Positions 49,695 to 60,930 of a stretch of 64,000 bases of DNA are shown here, piece after piece. Position numbers and translations under genes: made by a program. The stretch is from Prosopocoilus inquinatus (lineage: Eukaryota; Arthropoda; Insecta; Coleoptera; Lucanidae), in assembly GCA_036172665.1 (NCBI GenBank), contig CM069872.1:58576101-58640100 (forward strand). Reading direction: 5' to 3'. Position 1 is the first letter of the stretch, and every line of letters starts with the position of its first letter. The notes below the pieces were generated by a model. That model made no database searches, was not told where the DNA came from, and worked only from the letters and a program-made list of their open reading frames with translations.

Positions 49695-50095
49695 CAACGC
49701 CGTCTTCAAAAACAGGCCTGAGTCATCGCGCAGGAATATCAGACCTCATCCGGCGACGCAGGCCGTAAAACATCTATACGCTCCATTTATTAATAAGGGA
49801 CCTTACTCTCGAGCCGAGGGAACAAACTCGGCAAGAGAACGTGACGTCAAACTGACGTAGGCTCTCACACAAAACAATACAATGCACAGGACAATTACGT
49901 CATTTTGACGTCACCTTCTCTTGCCGAGTTTGTTCCCCCGACTCGAAAATAGGGTTCAAGGAGGGAAAGATAGCTTAAAATTGTGAATTTCTGTGCGCTG
50001 GACGTACCGCGTTTCAGGTGAATCAATTTTGACGTCGGGGGGTATTCTCCCACCTAATGAATCAGGCCTGTACGAAGCGGGCGTTGGGTAGATGC
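49695..50095. repeat. dispersed repeat (copy 2) with nested inverted repeat
   Basis: Shares aacgccgtcttcaaaaaca and aatgaatcaggcctgt with 43977-44480. Nested inside, 49810-49859 and 49896-49945 form a 50-bp inverted repeat (gggaacaaactcggcaagag and its inverse) that extends imperfectly to about 49797-49955, probably a separate fold-back insertion. Confidence 0.7.
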
Positions 50096-50607
50096 AAAAC
50101 CATTTACAATCAATGTTGCTCATGAAATACATGTAACGAAGCGTGTGCTTTGAAATAAAATCCGTTTGTAACTCGTTGGTTGTGCGTTGCTATTACAAAC
50201 AAAAAAAAAAGACTAGAAATTTTTTAGTGACGGTTGAACGAACGACAATCGCATTTATTTATTTATGTTCTGCAAAAACAAGAGTGTCATTTTCTACTTT
50301 TATAAATAACTTTTACTTGGAAGTCAATTTTGTTTGTAATTATTAATTACCTACTGCATTTATTATTAAGAAGAAACGACTTTCATATATTTATTAAATT
50401 ATCACCTTGCTTTTGGAAATGTTTCGTTGAAATCGTCATTTCGAAGCGCTGACCTAGAGGCGACGTAGACTTTAGAATGGCTGTGAAATCGCACATTTTA
50501 AGTAAGTACGTATATAGAATTTGAGCTGCGCGTTTTTTGGATCTCATCGCATTTGAAAAAGAAGACGCATATACCCCCACCCCATCGTTTCAAAAATACG
50601 TAATAAG

Positions 50608-50750
50608 TAGAGAACGGAAGCTCGTACGTGAGGCTGGTGGAAGGGAGCCGTCGGAGTTTTTCACATCAAGGTAGAACGCGAAAGGGCGCGATCGCCAATA
50701 ACTCCGACGGCTCCCTTCCACCTGTCTCACGTACGAGCTTCCGCTCTCTA
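50608..50750. mobile_element. 143-bp fold-back MITE with 8-bp target duplication
   Basis: The 5' arm tagagaacggaagctcgtac ... agccgtcggagtt is inverted at aactccgacggct ... gtacgagcttccgctctcta. GTAATAAG flanks it exactly at 50600-50607 and 50751-50758. An 8-bp duplication with TAGAG-type ends points to hAT transposition. Confidence 0.88.
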
Positions 50751-50758
50751 GTAATAAG

Positions 50759-51301
50759 TTATTATAAAATCATTGCGAAATGGTTTATTAAACTCGTCGA
50801 GGTGAGAAGTCGCGAGTTATGTTGTACTTAATGTTATAATAATTGCTATCTATGTATTTGATAACTGTTGCTGTTAATAAATATGTAAGCTCAAGACTGG
50901 CGTTTTTATTCGTCTGCCGTGCTTTTTTTTTCGTAGGAATTTAAAGAATATTCCTCGATTCTGACGCTGAAAGCGTCCTGCTAAATTTTTAAATCGATGA
51001 AGTCCCAGCTATGATGACCTCACAGCTGGCGTGTGACGTCACGAGGGCATTTTTGTACCATAAATTCCCGCAGAAAAGAAATTTGCAAAAGAAACGTCGG
51101 AACACATATTTTGCATTTGATTCTAATTTTTTTAGAGGGTTTACTTTCCTCGGGAGAATTTCCCTCTGTCTTTCCCCGGTTTATAAAGTTTGTAGTTTTG
51201 TTTTCAAATACATATTTTACGCATTCAATATTTAATTCACCATAACAATGGCGTCGTAATTACTTAAAATAAAACGTACTTACGCGCAAGTCAGAACTCA
51301 A
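50759..51301. other. intergenic, no gene seen
   Basis: The ORFs at 51011-51245 overlap in two frames and are not supported. The sequence directly upstream of the tRNA has no unusual structure. Confidence 0.5.
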
Positions 51302-51374
51302 GTTTCCGTGGTGTAGTGGTTATCACATCCGCCTAACACGCGGAAGGTCCCCGGTTCGATCCCGGGCGGAAACA
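51302..51374 (+). tRNA. tRNA-Val-AAC: tRNA-Val (anticodon AAC)
   Basis: The full cloverleaf can be drawn. The acceptor GTTTCCG pairs with CGGAAAC (7 bp) with discriminator A at 51374. The anticodon stem TCCGC/GCGGA encloses the loop CTAACAC with anticodon AAC at 51335-51337. The T arm is CCCGG-TTCGATC-CCGGG. The internal promoter boxes are A TGGTGTAGTGG (51309-51319) and B GGTTCGATCCC (51353-51363). There is no intron and the CCA end is not encoded, as in eukaryotes. Confidence 0.97.
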
Positions 51375-51793
51375 CTTGCTTTCTTTTTTTTCTCTTCTTT
51401 CGCTCAATGCTGGATGCTGAAACTGTCACTTATTATAATTTATACTGATTTAAGTAATTTCAATTAGCTACCTCTGACTTTGCTTCGCTAACAAGGGAAA
51501 CAATTTTATTGCACTGTGGAAAAAGTGATGAGATTAGAAAAAAATATTACTTTCTTCCACTCTTCTAATAATTCGCAATCACTACTATTTGATTAATAAA
51601 TACTCTTGTTTTAATTTCTAACAAATAATAAAGAAATATTTAAAAAATAATTTGGTTGTGCAGTGTTGATCAGTACAGAGCCATCTATCACAAAAGTAAT
51701 CAGTAGTTAAGCGAGCTGGCAGATGGCACCACTGCATTAACCTACAAAAAAACGCCCGAATTTAAAGGTTAACTTTTTCGGGCAGCCCGGAAA
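51375..51793. other. tRNA to mRpL46 spacer
   Basis: AT-rich. Just before the mRpL46 start, gagccatct (51680) and agatggc (51721) form a short inverted pair. The promoter must lie here but no TATA box is evident. Confidence 0.4.
51384..51391 (+). terminator. RNA polymerase III T-run terminator
   Basis: Eight Ts start about 10 nt after the tRNA-Val gene. Confidence 0.8.
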
Positions 51794-53052
51794 ATGTTAA
51801 ACACTCCTTTAAGGACGCTCAGCAAAACCGCCTGCACTTTATTAAGACGTAAACGTGCCCAACACTTGCGGAAATACTTCAAAATATTAGAGACGCTTTT
51901 TTTAGGTTATACAACCGCAAATCCGGAGAAATGGGATTTACTAAGCGCTGTTTGCTTAGAAAGACGCCCCGTCGTAACACCGGAATTAAACGAGCTGGAG
52001 AAGGCTTTCCAGCAGCAGATGCTGCAGATTGAATTCGAGAAAAGTTACAAATCAGATCACGAAATACAACACGAGGAAGACTTGTAAGTAACAACGCTTG
52101 TGGATTTTAAACGTTAGTATTTAGATTCAGCTTTTCAATTCTGCTACCTGATTTTATCTATGTTTTTCACTCCTGTAGGAAGCAAGCAGAGCTATTGAAG
52201 AAAGGCGAAGGAGACTTGGATGTAAGCGCGAAACAAACAGCACAGGATTTCATTGATGCTGGCCTAGACGAATTAAATAATTTCCCGTTTGCCAGCCGCA
52301 TTACAAGTACGTAACCTGTGTTATTCATTATTGATTATAAAACAGAGCTCAATGTCAAACCCAAAGTTAGAAACTCGCTCTTAATATTCTGTACATATTT
52401 AATCTCGTAGATGCCGATAGAAAAGGTGACCTCAAGTCACTCCAGAGGAAACTAGACAAACACCTGGTGTTGCTAGTTAAGCAAAAACTCGGCGACAAAT
52501 CGTTCTTTTTGTTACCGCAGGGTTTGAGGGAAGAGGGTGAAACTCTACGACAGGTGAAAGACTTCACAGCACTTTTGACTGAGGGGGTGCACCGAGTGGT
52601 AGCTTTATTTTGTTTTAATCTCATGTAATAAAATGAGTGTGCCCCCCTCTATTAAAATTGCTGTAATTTTGAGCTCGTTTTTTTTTTTTCGTTTTGTAGA
52701 CGGCAGACAGGGTTTTGTTGGACACCTGTGGGAGCGATGTGAAATCTCAAATATACGGCAACGCCCCCTACGGATTTTACAAGTATAAGTATCCGAGTGA
52801 ACTCAGGCAGAAAACTGGGGTAGCCGGTGCTAAGGTAAGTCGGCCACGTTCGCATAGGAAAATTATTAAATGCAGGTTTTGTGTTATAATAATATTTATT
52901 CTTAGGTCTTCATATATTTTGCTAGGTACCTCTCGGGGCAAATTCCGAGCAATAAAGTCGAATATAAATGGTTGGATAGGCCGGAATTAAAGAAGGAGTT
53001 GCCACCTGCTTATCACGACAACGTCGTACAGTTTTTAATAGATGAAAATTAA
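51794..53052 (+). CDS. mRpL46: mitochondrial large-subunit ribosomal protein L46
   Basis: Nuclear-encoded component of the mitochondrial 39S subunit with a Nudix-like fold. Five exons in phase: 51794-52083, 52179-52306, 52411-52553, 52700-52834 and 52906-53052, giving 280 residues against about 279 in the human protein. The N-terminal ~45 residues (MLNTPLRTLSKTACTLLRRK onward) are Arg/Lys-rich and lack acidic residues, as in a mitochondrial targeting peptide. The family block KWDLLSAVCLERRPVVTPEL follows, then a helical region and the Nudix-like part (SFFLLPQGLREEGETLRQTA, SQIYGNAPYGFYKYKYP, VFIYFARYLSGQIP). The Nudix-box glutamates are incomplete, consistent with the non-catalytic role of this family. 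AATAAA at 53071-53076 ends the transcript, which converges on the lipase gene. Confidence 0.97.
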
Positions 53053-53388
53053 TTAATCTGGACGATAAGAAATAAAATTTGAATCTTTCAGTGCTTCTTT
53101 TAATAATCGTTTATTTCGTAGCGTGTGTTTCATTAATTGTGCAATTTCCTTTCGATTCCTTACTTACAATGAGATTTAATTTATTGTCTGCAACACGAAC
53201 GTTTACGTTGATATACTTTAGCATACAATTTTTTTTTTATTTTAATTTATTTACAAAGAGGGATCAAGTCCGATTCCAGCACCGACAAAACGAGCGAGAA
53301 AGTAGTGAGGCTCGGTCCGCTGAAATTATTTCCAATTTAATATAGACATAATAATCTGTGTATTTAGATAGAAATTAGAAATAAACAA

Positions 53389-54478
53389 TCAAGTTTGGTG
53401 GTAATCATTAGTCATAAAATAGTAACTTCCACTAGCATCAGCGGATATTTCCTCAGAAAACCTAATCTTTTCATTCCCCTCGCAATAACCTGCTCTGTAG
53501 TTATCCCAAGAATCGCATTTTGTGGCCCAATGCGTTACGTGATTTATCGATTCGATGAAGTACGATCGGCTCTTATGATGACTGCACCACACTAAAAACA
53601 AAATCGCTCGATTGCTTCGCCCCGAAATTAAAAATCGCGTGTACTTGCAGTTCTGCTTAAGTATAACGTCGAGTGTTAGACACCCCGGTTGAAATCCTGC
53701 ACCCCCGTTCGGATAAAAGTCTACCGTGCCCAGGGGATCGAAATAGCCAAACATTCTTCCGTCCGTGTGAATAACAGCCACGGTCCTCGCATCGCTTTTG
53801 CTTAGTCGGTTGTTTGGATTTATGAAAAGTGGACCGGCAGGATCTAAAGCCGTTATTTTACTCAGCCGTTCACCGGTGACCCTTATCACAGCCTTGCCGA
53901 CAAACCCGGCAATGTGGCCACCCAGCGAATGCCCTATCACTTGAACTTTCGAATACGCAACGTTTCTGAAAGTGTGAAGTTTCATGAGGAGTTTCCCGAC
54001 GGATTCTCCTGCAATGCGACATCATCATCATCGGCTGGCTACTAACAAAGAAAAGAGAGAGCATTGCCGAACTTACCTATCGTTTGAATTAAACTAAAGG
54101 CAACCGTGTACGGCTGCGAAGCAATCGCTGACCAGTCGACCCTTATGAAATTGCAGTCGTGTTTTCTTAGAAATTCCTGCGCCATTTCCAAGCAGTACGG
54201 GGTGGTTGCGCTTTCGGTCCAGCCATGAATCATCAATATCGTTGGCTTTGCATCGTCTAAAGCGATTGGCTCAATGTGATTGTTAAATTTTGTTTCCGTT
54301 TGATTTCTGCTTTGCAGGATGTAAAATATATTATCGTCCTCGGCGGCGTCAGCCCAGTTTAGACCTGAAATTACTAAAAATTTCATTCTTATGGTTGATG
54401 TTCCCATGTAAAATAATTTATTGGAATATTCTTACGTATGATCAAGGCACAACGCGCATAGATTTTTAATATCAACAT
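53389..54478 (-). CDS. pancreatic-lipase-family lipase / phospholipase A1-like
   Basis: Three exons on the minus strand: 54478-54436, 54364-54077 and 54008-53389, phases 1 and 1, for 316 residues. The oxyanion-hole segment is MIHGWTES. The nucleophile elbow is GHSLGGHIAG with the serine. The acid is the Asp of ITALDPAGPLF, and the histidine is in WCSHHKSRSYF. All three triad residues are therefore present and the enzyme should be active. IHTDGRMFGYFDPLGTVDFY and the following cysteine-containing stretch are typical of secreted insect members. The first exon encodes MLILKIYARCALII, a modest hydrophobic leader. An alternative unspliced start (MKFLVISG, 54386) gives a similar leader. Substrate cannot be told from sequence; the short lid region suggests phospholipid or galactolipid use. 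A minus-strand AATAAA lies near 53110. Confidence 0.93.
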
Positions 54479-55761
54479 TGTGGGGCGGTGGTGTTTGCTG
54501 AGAAACTTTTCTATAAAACAAACAATTTTTACGAACATGAACATAATTTTTCTGTTCGTTTAGATATTATGCATTTACATATCGGGTAGATGGCACATAA
54601 AAATTAACAAGCGGTTTGCATAGTTTACATAAATTAACATAACGAAAAGCAATAAATCAGAACTAAACGTTTATTATTCAATGTTTCCAAAATTAATATA
54701 AAACGTACGTTTTATGTGAACACTGAAAAAAAAATTAAGTTTAATAATACAAGTCATAGCTAAAACGTGTGTACGGCTAAAACAGTACAAAGTTGTAATC
54801 AATATGTTATAAAAACAAAAAAAAAAAAAAAATTGAATTTAGAGTTAATGTGAAACGTATTTGCAAAATGCGTTTTAATTTGAAAAGGCGTTTTGAAAAA
54901 TACATCTTAATATAAATAGTCAATAAAACAAAGTATACATGTAGGAAGAACAAAATTTGAATAATCAATAATGTTGAATAATTTTCTTTTTTTAACTGAA
55001 TGCAGAAGTGATTTTCGTTAAAAAAAAATTGACGGTGCAAACACAAGTAATAATTAACAGTTAAAATTTGCGAACAAATTCTTAATTCGGTTTTAAACAG
55101 CGAACAATTTAATTTCTTTGCAAGAGAACGTTTGCGAAATCGTTCTCCTTTCGTTAATCAAATATTAAAATCGGTTGCAATCGACTTAAAATTCAAATTG
55201 AGCATCGAGTTAATTCAGTACGAAAAGCATAAACATTCAAGTTCTGAGAAATTTTAGTAGAAAAACTCTTTGGAAAACAAAATTTAATTTTTCCTCTCTT
55301 AATTTACTATACAGAATTATCATTAATTAAAGGTCCACCGTGTGGGAAACCTCATCAACTATAAGGGATAGAAAGACGGTTTAATTACAAAAAAAGTTGA
55401 AATTTGAACTGAAACCTTTTTGTAATTTAATCGTCTTTGTATCTCTTGTAGTTTACTGGGCCTTTAATTAGTTGTAACCCTGCAGATATATTTTTTTTTA
55501 ATTTGAAAACACTCATTTTGTAATTCACGTGAGTTAATTTAAAAAAAAAAACCACGTGTTCAACTCAACTCACATCACTCATCCTCTCACGAGAAGTTTA
55601 CAATAAATACTGAGCTAATTTACTTTTTGTACAAATGTACAGTATTCAGCGAAGCTACTCTTTTTTTTATAACAGGTATAAAATAAATAATAATCACGTC
55701 TTTTACTTTAAAACCTAAAACGTTAGGGGAGACTTTGCGCGCGCACTTTACTGTTAACAAA
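54479..55761. other. intergenic between lipase and YTHDC2-like gene
   Basis: AT-rich. It contains an inverted-repeat element at 55323-55470 (ttaattaaaggtcc and gggcctttaatta as ends; aaagacggtttaattacaaa paired with tttgtaatttaatcgtcttt inside). No gene is seen; the ORF at 54807-55046 is low-complexity. Confidence 0.6.
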
Positions 55762-58700
55762 TTATTTGTGCTTGCCCCCTAAAATCGGACGTGTATTATT
55801 CCCGTTGGCGTTCGGATTCGCCATCAGCATTGCACATATTTTGCGGCCAACAATCGGCGTCACTTCTTGACCGTCCTCGGTAATATGCAGCTTGGGGTGA
55901 ATCAAATGCCTACAATTCAGTAAATTCAGTAACACCAAAGGCGCTAAATTTTCAAGAAAAATTCCTTTCATTCAAAATTTAATAACAAAAAGTAATCGTG
56001 ACTTACTTAACAGTCTCATACGGGACGCTATTGGTCCCTAACCATTCTATATGGCACGGCCTATTAGGGATTCCCCTGTTGGTTTCTAGAAGTCGGGCAA
56101 CCCCTTGAATAAAACTCGTACCGCGCACGGTAAATAAAAGAATAATGCAACTACCCTCCTAAAAAAAATTCCATTACACAACGATGATGTATTTATTGTG
56201 TTTGCTCGCAGTTTACGTTTAAAAATCTGAAAAGCTTCTTCTCGGTTTGTGGTGAAAAATTCCAGGTGCCCTGCGAGATGCTTATGATCACATTCCGGAC
56301 TTCCGTCGGTTTAATAAAGAAGAACCTTGCGCTTTCTGATATTTGTAGGTTTTTAGGGGCGACGACATTAATCAAGTTTTCCGTTTGTTTTGAGTGGCCC
56401 GGGGAGGAATGCTGAGAATAGTTCGACTGCCTCGCGGCAAACTTGGGGGTGTTGTTATAACGTGAGCCGCCCGTTGGATGGTACGGATGTTGCTGCGCCG
56501 CTTTAAACGTGCGCGTCTGGTTAAAGTTCCTCTCCGCGTTGAAACTCCACTCGGGGGTTGATGAGGTCGAGGCGAAACCATTATTATAAACATCGTTGTA
56601 CTGCTGCCTGTAAGCGGGGGGTTGATTATTGTAATGGTTCTGTCGGGGGTACTTCTGCGGAGAGCCCTTGTATTCAACGTTTGGCTTATAAATGAGCTTG
56701 GGTCTTCCCCCGATACCAGTCGGACATTTCAGGGACATGGCCGAATCCTCGGCAGCCAAAACGTGCCCCAGCGTTTCTATTACGTCGTTCTCGACGTGGG
56801 TGTATTGCAGGCGGGAATTTCGAATTTTCTTTTGCACTAAATTATCTAGGCACTTCCTGAACTGCCAGACCTCGAGGTTTTTTATTTGAAAGGCGAGCGA
56901 GTTGTCGATCACCATGAGGTTATTGCCCGGCTCAAATTCTAATAATGAGCCGCAGGCGAGGGCAACCTAATGGAATAAAATGTGGTAAAGCGGAGGGGTG
57001 GATGCGAAAGTCGAACTCACTGTTGCCGGAGTGATCGCGGTGCCACACCTGAAACTGCTGGTCCTTCCGAACTTTGACATTTCCTCGAATATAATCCACA
57101 GGTACTTTTCGAGAAGTATGAACTTACCAAAATCATTTTTGATGCAGGATGACATATGTGGGACTACTTTGTTTTCCGTCCTTGAACAGAATTGTTTGTT
57201 TGTTGCTTTAATCTACACTCAGTGTGTTTGAAACTTGTTCTAACCTCCTCATCATACAGTACATTAATAAGAGATGGAGATACTTTAAGTGCCAACCATG
57301 CAAACTAATTATATTTCGTAACTAACTTACATGGTGTACAGGCCCATTTGATCAGAAAACACCACGCTGGGGTACAACCCCGCGGCCAAAGTGGCCTTAA
57401 CCAACGACCAGTTATCCGAATTATCGTTTAATTCCTGAATGTTATCCCGCTGGCTCATCTGCACGAAGCCTGCGGCTCGAAGCTGCCCCAGGAGCTGAAT
57501 GCGGGTCAACATAATCATTTCCATGGCAGCCGGGCTAAGAAAATTCTCCGTGCAAAATCGATACTCACGATGTCGGAGCTTTGCCTCCTGCAAAAAAAAA
57601 TTAATCAACCCGGAATTAATCTTCCGAAATTAAAAAGAAAGCACCCACTTGCCAATCCTGATATGCTTTAAGTAATGACATGTGGTCGCTTAGGCTGCCT
57701 TCCGAAAACAAATGCTTTTTCGTGTTGGAAAGAGAACGCTGGGTTACCACAGACGGAAGTATGAACGGCTCCCTGCAACCTCGGAGTTGTTAAATGCAAC
57801 GCTCACTTAAAAAAAAATCTTACTTGTGAGCTAGCGTCGCCACTATCGTCAGGATTGGATCGAGGCACTTAAATAAAATCGAATAGATCAACATCTTCCC
57901 GAGGTGAGGCTCGACTGAAAGTTGCAAGAGGTGAATCCCCAGCGGTGTCAAGTCCTCATCTTTGGTTAAAGCCCCCAACGACTCCAGTCTTTGCACGGCC
58001 TTTTTAACAGAGGCCAAAGGCGGTGGTTCTATCGCATAGGACAAGAACTCAGCTATGGATATACCCTCGGGGGCAAGCATTTTCGTGTGTAAGCACAGCT
58101 CCTGGAAGTAAGCCTCACGGATCGTCTGCTTTTTATTATTCAGGAATCGAGAAAGCAACTTACGTGTAACGGTACTCTGAGTATTTCGGGGGTTGTGTTA
58201 ACCAAAAACGATTCGTAACGCTTCTTCGAGAACATGTGGAAGCACGCACCGGACTGAGTTCTACCGGCTCTTCCCGCGCGTTGCTTGACACAAGCCATGG
58301 AAATCCAGCTGGTTTGCATAGCCGATGTGCCACTTATCTAACCCAACAAATCTCAATTATAATCGAGTGGGGGAAAATGTAAATGTTATAAACACGTACT
58401 GAATCGTAAGTTTTTTGTTTCGCCTTGCCCGAGTCGATGACGAAACGCACCCCCTCAATGGTGATGCTCGTTTCGGCCACGTTCGTAGACAAGATAATCT
58501 TCTGCCGATTGGGAAAATCCTTAAATACCTCGTGCTGCGTTTTAATCTGCATGCTGCCGTGTAAAATGCACAGTTTAATTTCTTCCATGTTCAGGTTTGA
58601 ATTCGAAATGGTATCGAAGCAGTTCATGATATCCTCGTAGCCGGGCAGGAACACCAAAATGCCTCCGACTTTATCAACGACATTATGAATGTACTTGATC

Positions 58701-60930
58701 AACGCTAGAATCAAGTTGAAATCTATGACGTCTTCGGATATCGACTTGTTGTAAATCCTCAGCGTGTCTAGTTCCTTGTTTTGCTCGAAGTTGACTTGCA
58801 TTTCTGACGCTTGTATTAAGTGAACGATCTCGTCTTGTCCGCAGTACTTGGCCCAGTCTTTCGCAGAGCGGCCATCGTTCGATGTGTGAGTTAAATCACC
58901 TCCTAAATTAAAAAGCAGCTAATAATTTATCAATTATTAGTACTGCAGGGTTCCCACCGACTGTATTTTCATTGCGACGCACCCTGACACGCAATGGTGC
59001 AATTTTCCTAACGTTTAATCAATCGTTTCCTGATTTCAAAACAGATTGATGCAGGTACAAAAATTGGTAATTTAATAATTGTTTTATTATCTCGTGTATT
59101 ACGGAGAAAACATTACCTTTAAAAATCATAAGCAATTAATTTCAATAACGCTCCTGTTCGTTTAACAAATAATAAATTAGATTTTTCAGAAGGCAGAAAA
59201 TCTTAGCGTAGGCAACCCAAGTTACGCGGTAGTTAGCATGGTTGCCTATATTGAAGATTCTTTTTTTTTTTTTAATTAAAAAAATAAAAATGAGAAACTT
59301 TTTTACAATTCACTAAAGTTGAAGAAGCAGCTTCACTCATTTCTTTTTTAATATTCAAAACCATTTTCCATTTTTTTTCTTTAATTTTAAAAAACAAACA
59401 AATTCTCTGACTTTTCCCTAACATTGTGAGCCTCTTGTCAATTCCCCGACTTTTATCGGCGAGAGGGAATCCTATAAGGTCTTTACTGAGTTACGACTGA
59501 ATAGGCAGTTAACTACGAAAATAAAAATAAGAGCACTTACCCAAATTAATAAGTTGTTCCAGAACTTCGACATTTCCATGGGCAGCGGCAACAATAACGG
59601 GTGTGTAACCGTTAACAGCATCTGCGGTATTAACAGGAACCGAATCACACAAAATCAACTGCATTATGTGGGCGAAACAATCATCAGAACCGGATTTCAT
59701 GCACTCCACGAGTGCGTTATCCATTTCAGAACGCAAATCTTCATCGATTTCGATATCCTGAACTAGATTATGATTGATCTGCTGAGACAAGTTCACATCC
59801 TGCTTAATATTCTTCTCCTGAACGGCCTTCACCATTTTCATGGCCTCGCTTTCATAATCAATCAAAGTCAAAATCTCATCGAGGAACAACTCGGTGACAG
59901 GATATGTTCGCCCCGGTATAAACATGGTATATACTTTGTTATCGAAGTAGTTCTGATACAAATCAACGTCCATAGTCGCAGACATTAATATAACCCGCAA
60001 CTGTGGATAACGCTGGACGCACTGTTTCAAGCAAATTAACAAAAAATCAGAAAACTTGTCACGCTCGTGAATTTCATCAACGATCACATGCGTTATGTTA
60101 TTGCAGCACTCATCTCCGCCCATCAAAGTCCGAAGCAAAACTCCGGTAGTGCAATAGATTAGAGATGTTTTTATACCCAACTTTGATTCCAGTTTTATTT
60201 GATAGCCGACGGTGTAGCCAGATTTTTCGCCCCTTTCCTGCGAGACTCTTTCTGCGACGGCCACCGTGGAAATCCGACGGGGCTGCGTGCAAACGATTCT
60301 ACATCGTCGCTTGCTCTCACAACATGCTTCCAATATGTACTGGGGTATCTGAGTGGTTTTCCCCGAGCCGGTCTCGGCAGCAATCAAAATAATCTGGTGC
60401 GATTCCAGCAGTTCCAGGAAAGTGTCTCGATAGGCGAAAACAGGCAGGGCTTCCCTGAAATTCTTAAGCGGACTGGAAATGGGAGGATCCACCTGTGTGG
60501 CTATGGTGACGTTCAGTCTTCCAAACGAAGCATCCTGCCGAATGTGACTGTAAAACTTATTTGCGTTAGTTGAATTGACCTCCAGCAAATTCTTGTGTCC
60601 GCTCATCAAAGTCTTGATTGCCTGGGTGCCCGGGTCGCTCAGCTTCAGTTCGAAAAATTCCCGCTTCGCCGCTTGCACTTTCTTCGAAATCGTCAGCGCC
60701 CTGTTCGGTTCTGAGCCCGTCGACTTGGATTTCAATCCGAACTTTCTGGCTCTCTCGTGGATGTAAGCTCGCTGCAGATTATTCAAATCCGTGGGGAACG
60801 TGTACTCGTTCATGTCCGGATCCGAAACAAAATCTCTCATTATTTTGTCTATGTCGATGCGGAAGTCTTCGGGCTGCTCCTGCAGGGAAGCTTGGGGGCG
60901 ACCCTTGGGCTTCTTCTTGTGCTTTGCCAT
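55762..60930 (-). CDS. Ythdc2: YTHDC2-type DEAH-box RNA helicase (bgcn relative) with YTH remnant
   Basis: 3'-5' RNA helicase of the YTHDC2/bgcn group, which controls the mitosis-to-meiosis switch in germ cells. Ten exons: 60930-59541, 58902-58400, 58337-58164, 58101-57824, 57772-57649, 57587-57331, 57180-57021, 56966-56217, 56158-56007 and 55909-55762; 1311 residues. An R3H domain (RAYIHERARKFGLKS, ~54-68) is followed by Walker A (TGSGKTTQ, ~187), DEIH (~285) and SAT (~317). An ankyrin pair inserted in the helicase follows (~405-500: NGYTPVIVAAAHGNVEVLEQ, DGRSAKDWAKYCGQDEIVHL). Next come STNVAETSITI and motif VI QRAGRAGRTQSG. HA2/OB-fold parts follow (DPILTIVATLAHKEPF). The C-terminus resembles a YTH domain (~1173-1290: ARFFFIKPTEV, GTWNFSPQTEKKL, ILLFTVRGTSFIQGVARL, HIEWLG, EDGQEVTP) but is shortened. 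Start: MAKHKKKPKGRP at 60930, with aaaatgg context. Confidence 0.95.
58946..59474. mobile_element. full-length hairpin transposon in YTHDC2-like intron 1
   Basis: Begins cagggttcccacc and ends gagagggaatccta, an inverted terminal repeat. The hairpin TAGGCAACC (59209-59217) / GGTTGCCTA (59240-59248) is near the middle. Family sequence is in reverse orientation relative to 20802-21306 (ttccccgacttttatcgg at the right end). No target-site duplication is clear. Confidence 0.75.

Noticed and set aside
56193..56216. Translation of the YTHDC2-like exon 8 frame on to the stop at 56193
   Set aside because: Continuing gives a short unrelated tail; splicing at 56217 (aac then gtaaac) to 56158 continues the YTH fold in phase.
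57110..57136. An intron within YTHDC2-like exon 7 (gtaagt on the minus strand)
   Set aside because: The donor-like sequence is strong, but reading straight through keeps the frame and the family block KYLWIIFEEM; no acceptor nearby gives correct phase.
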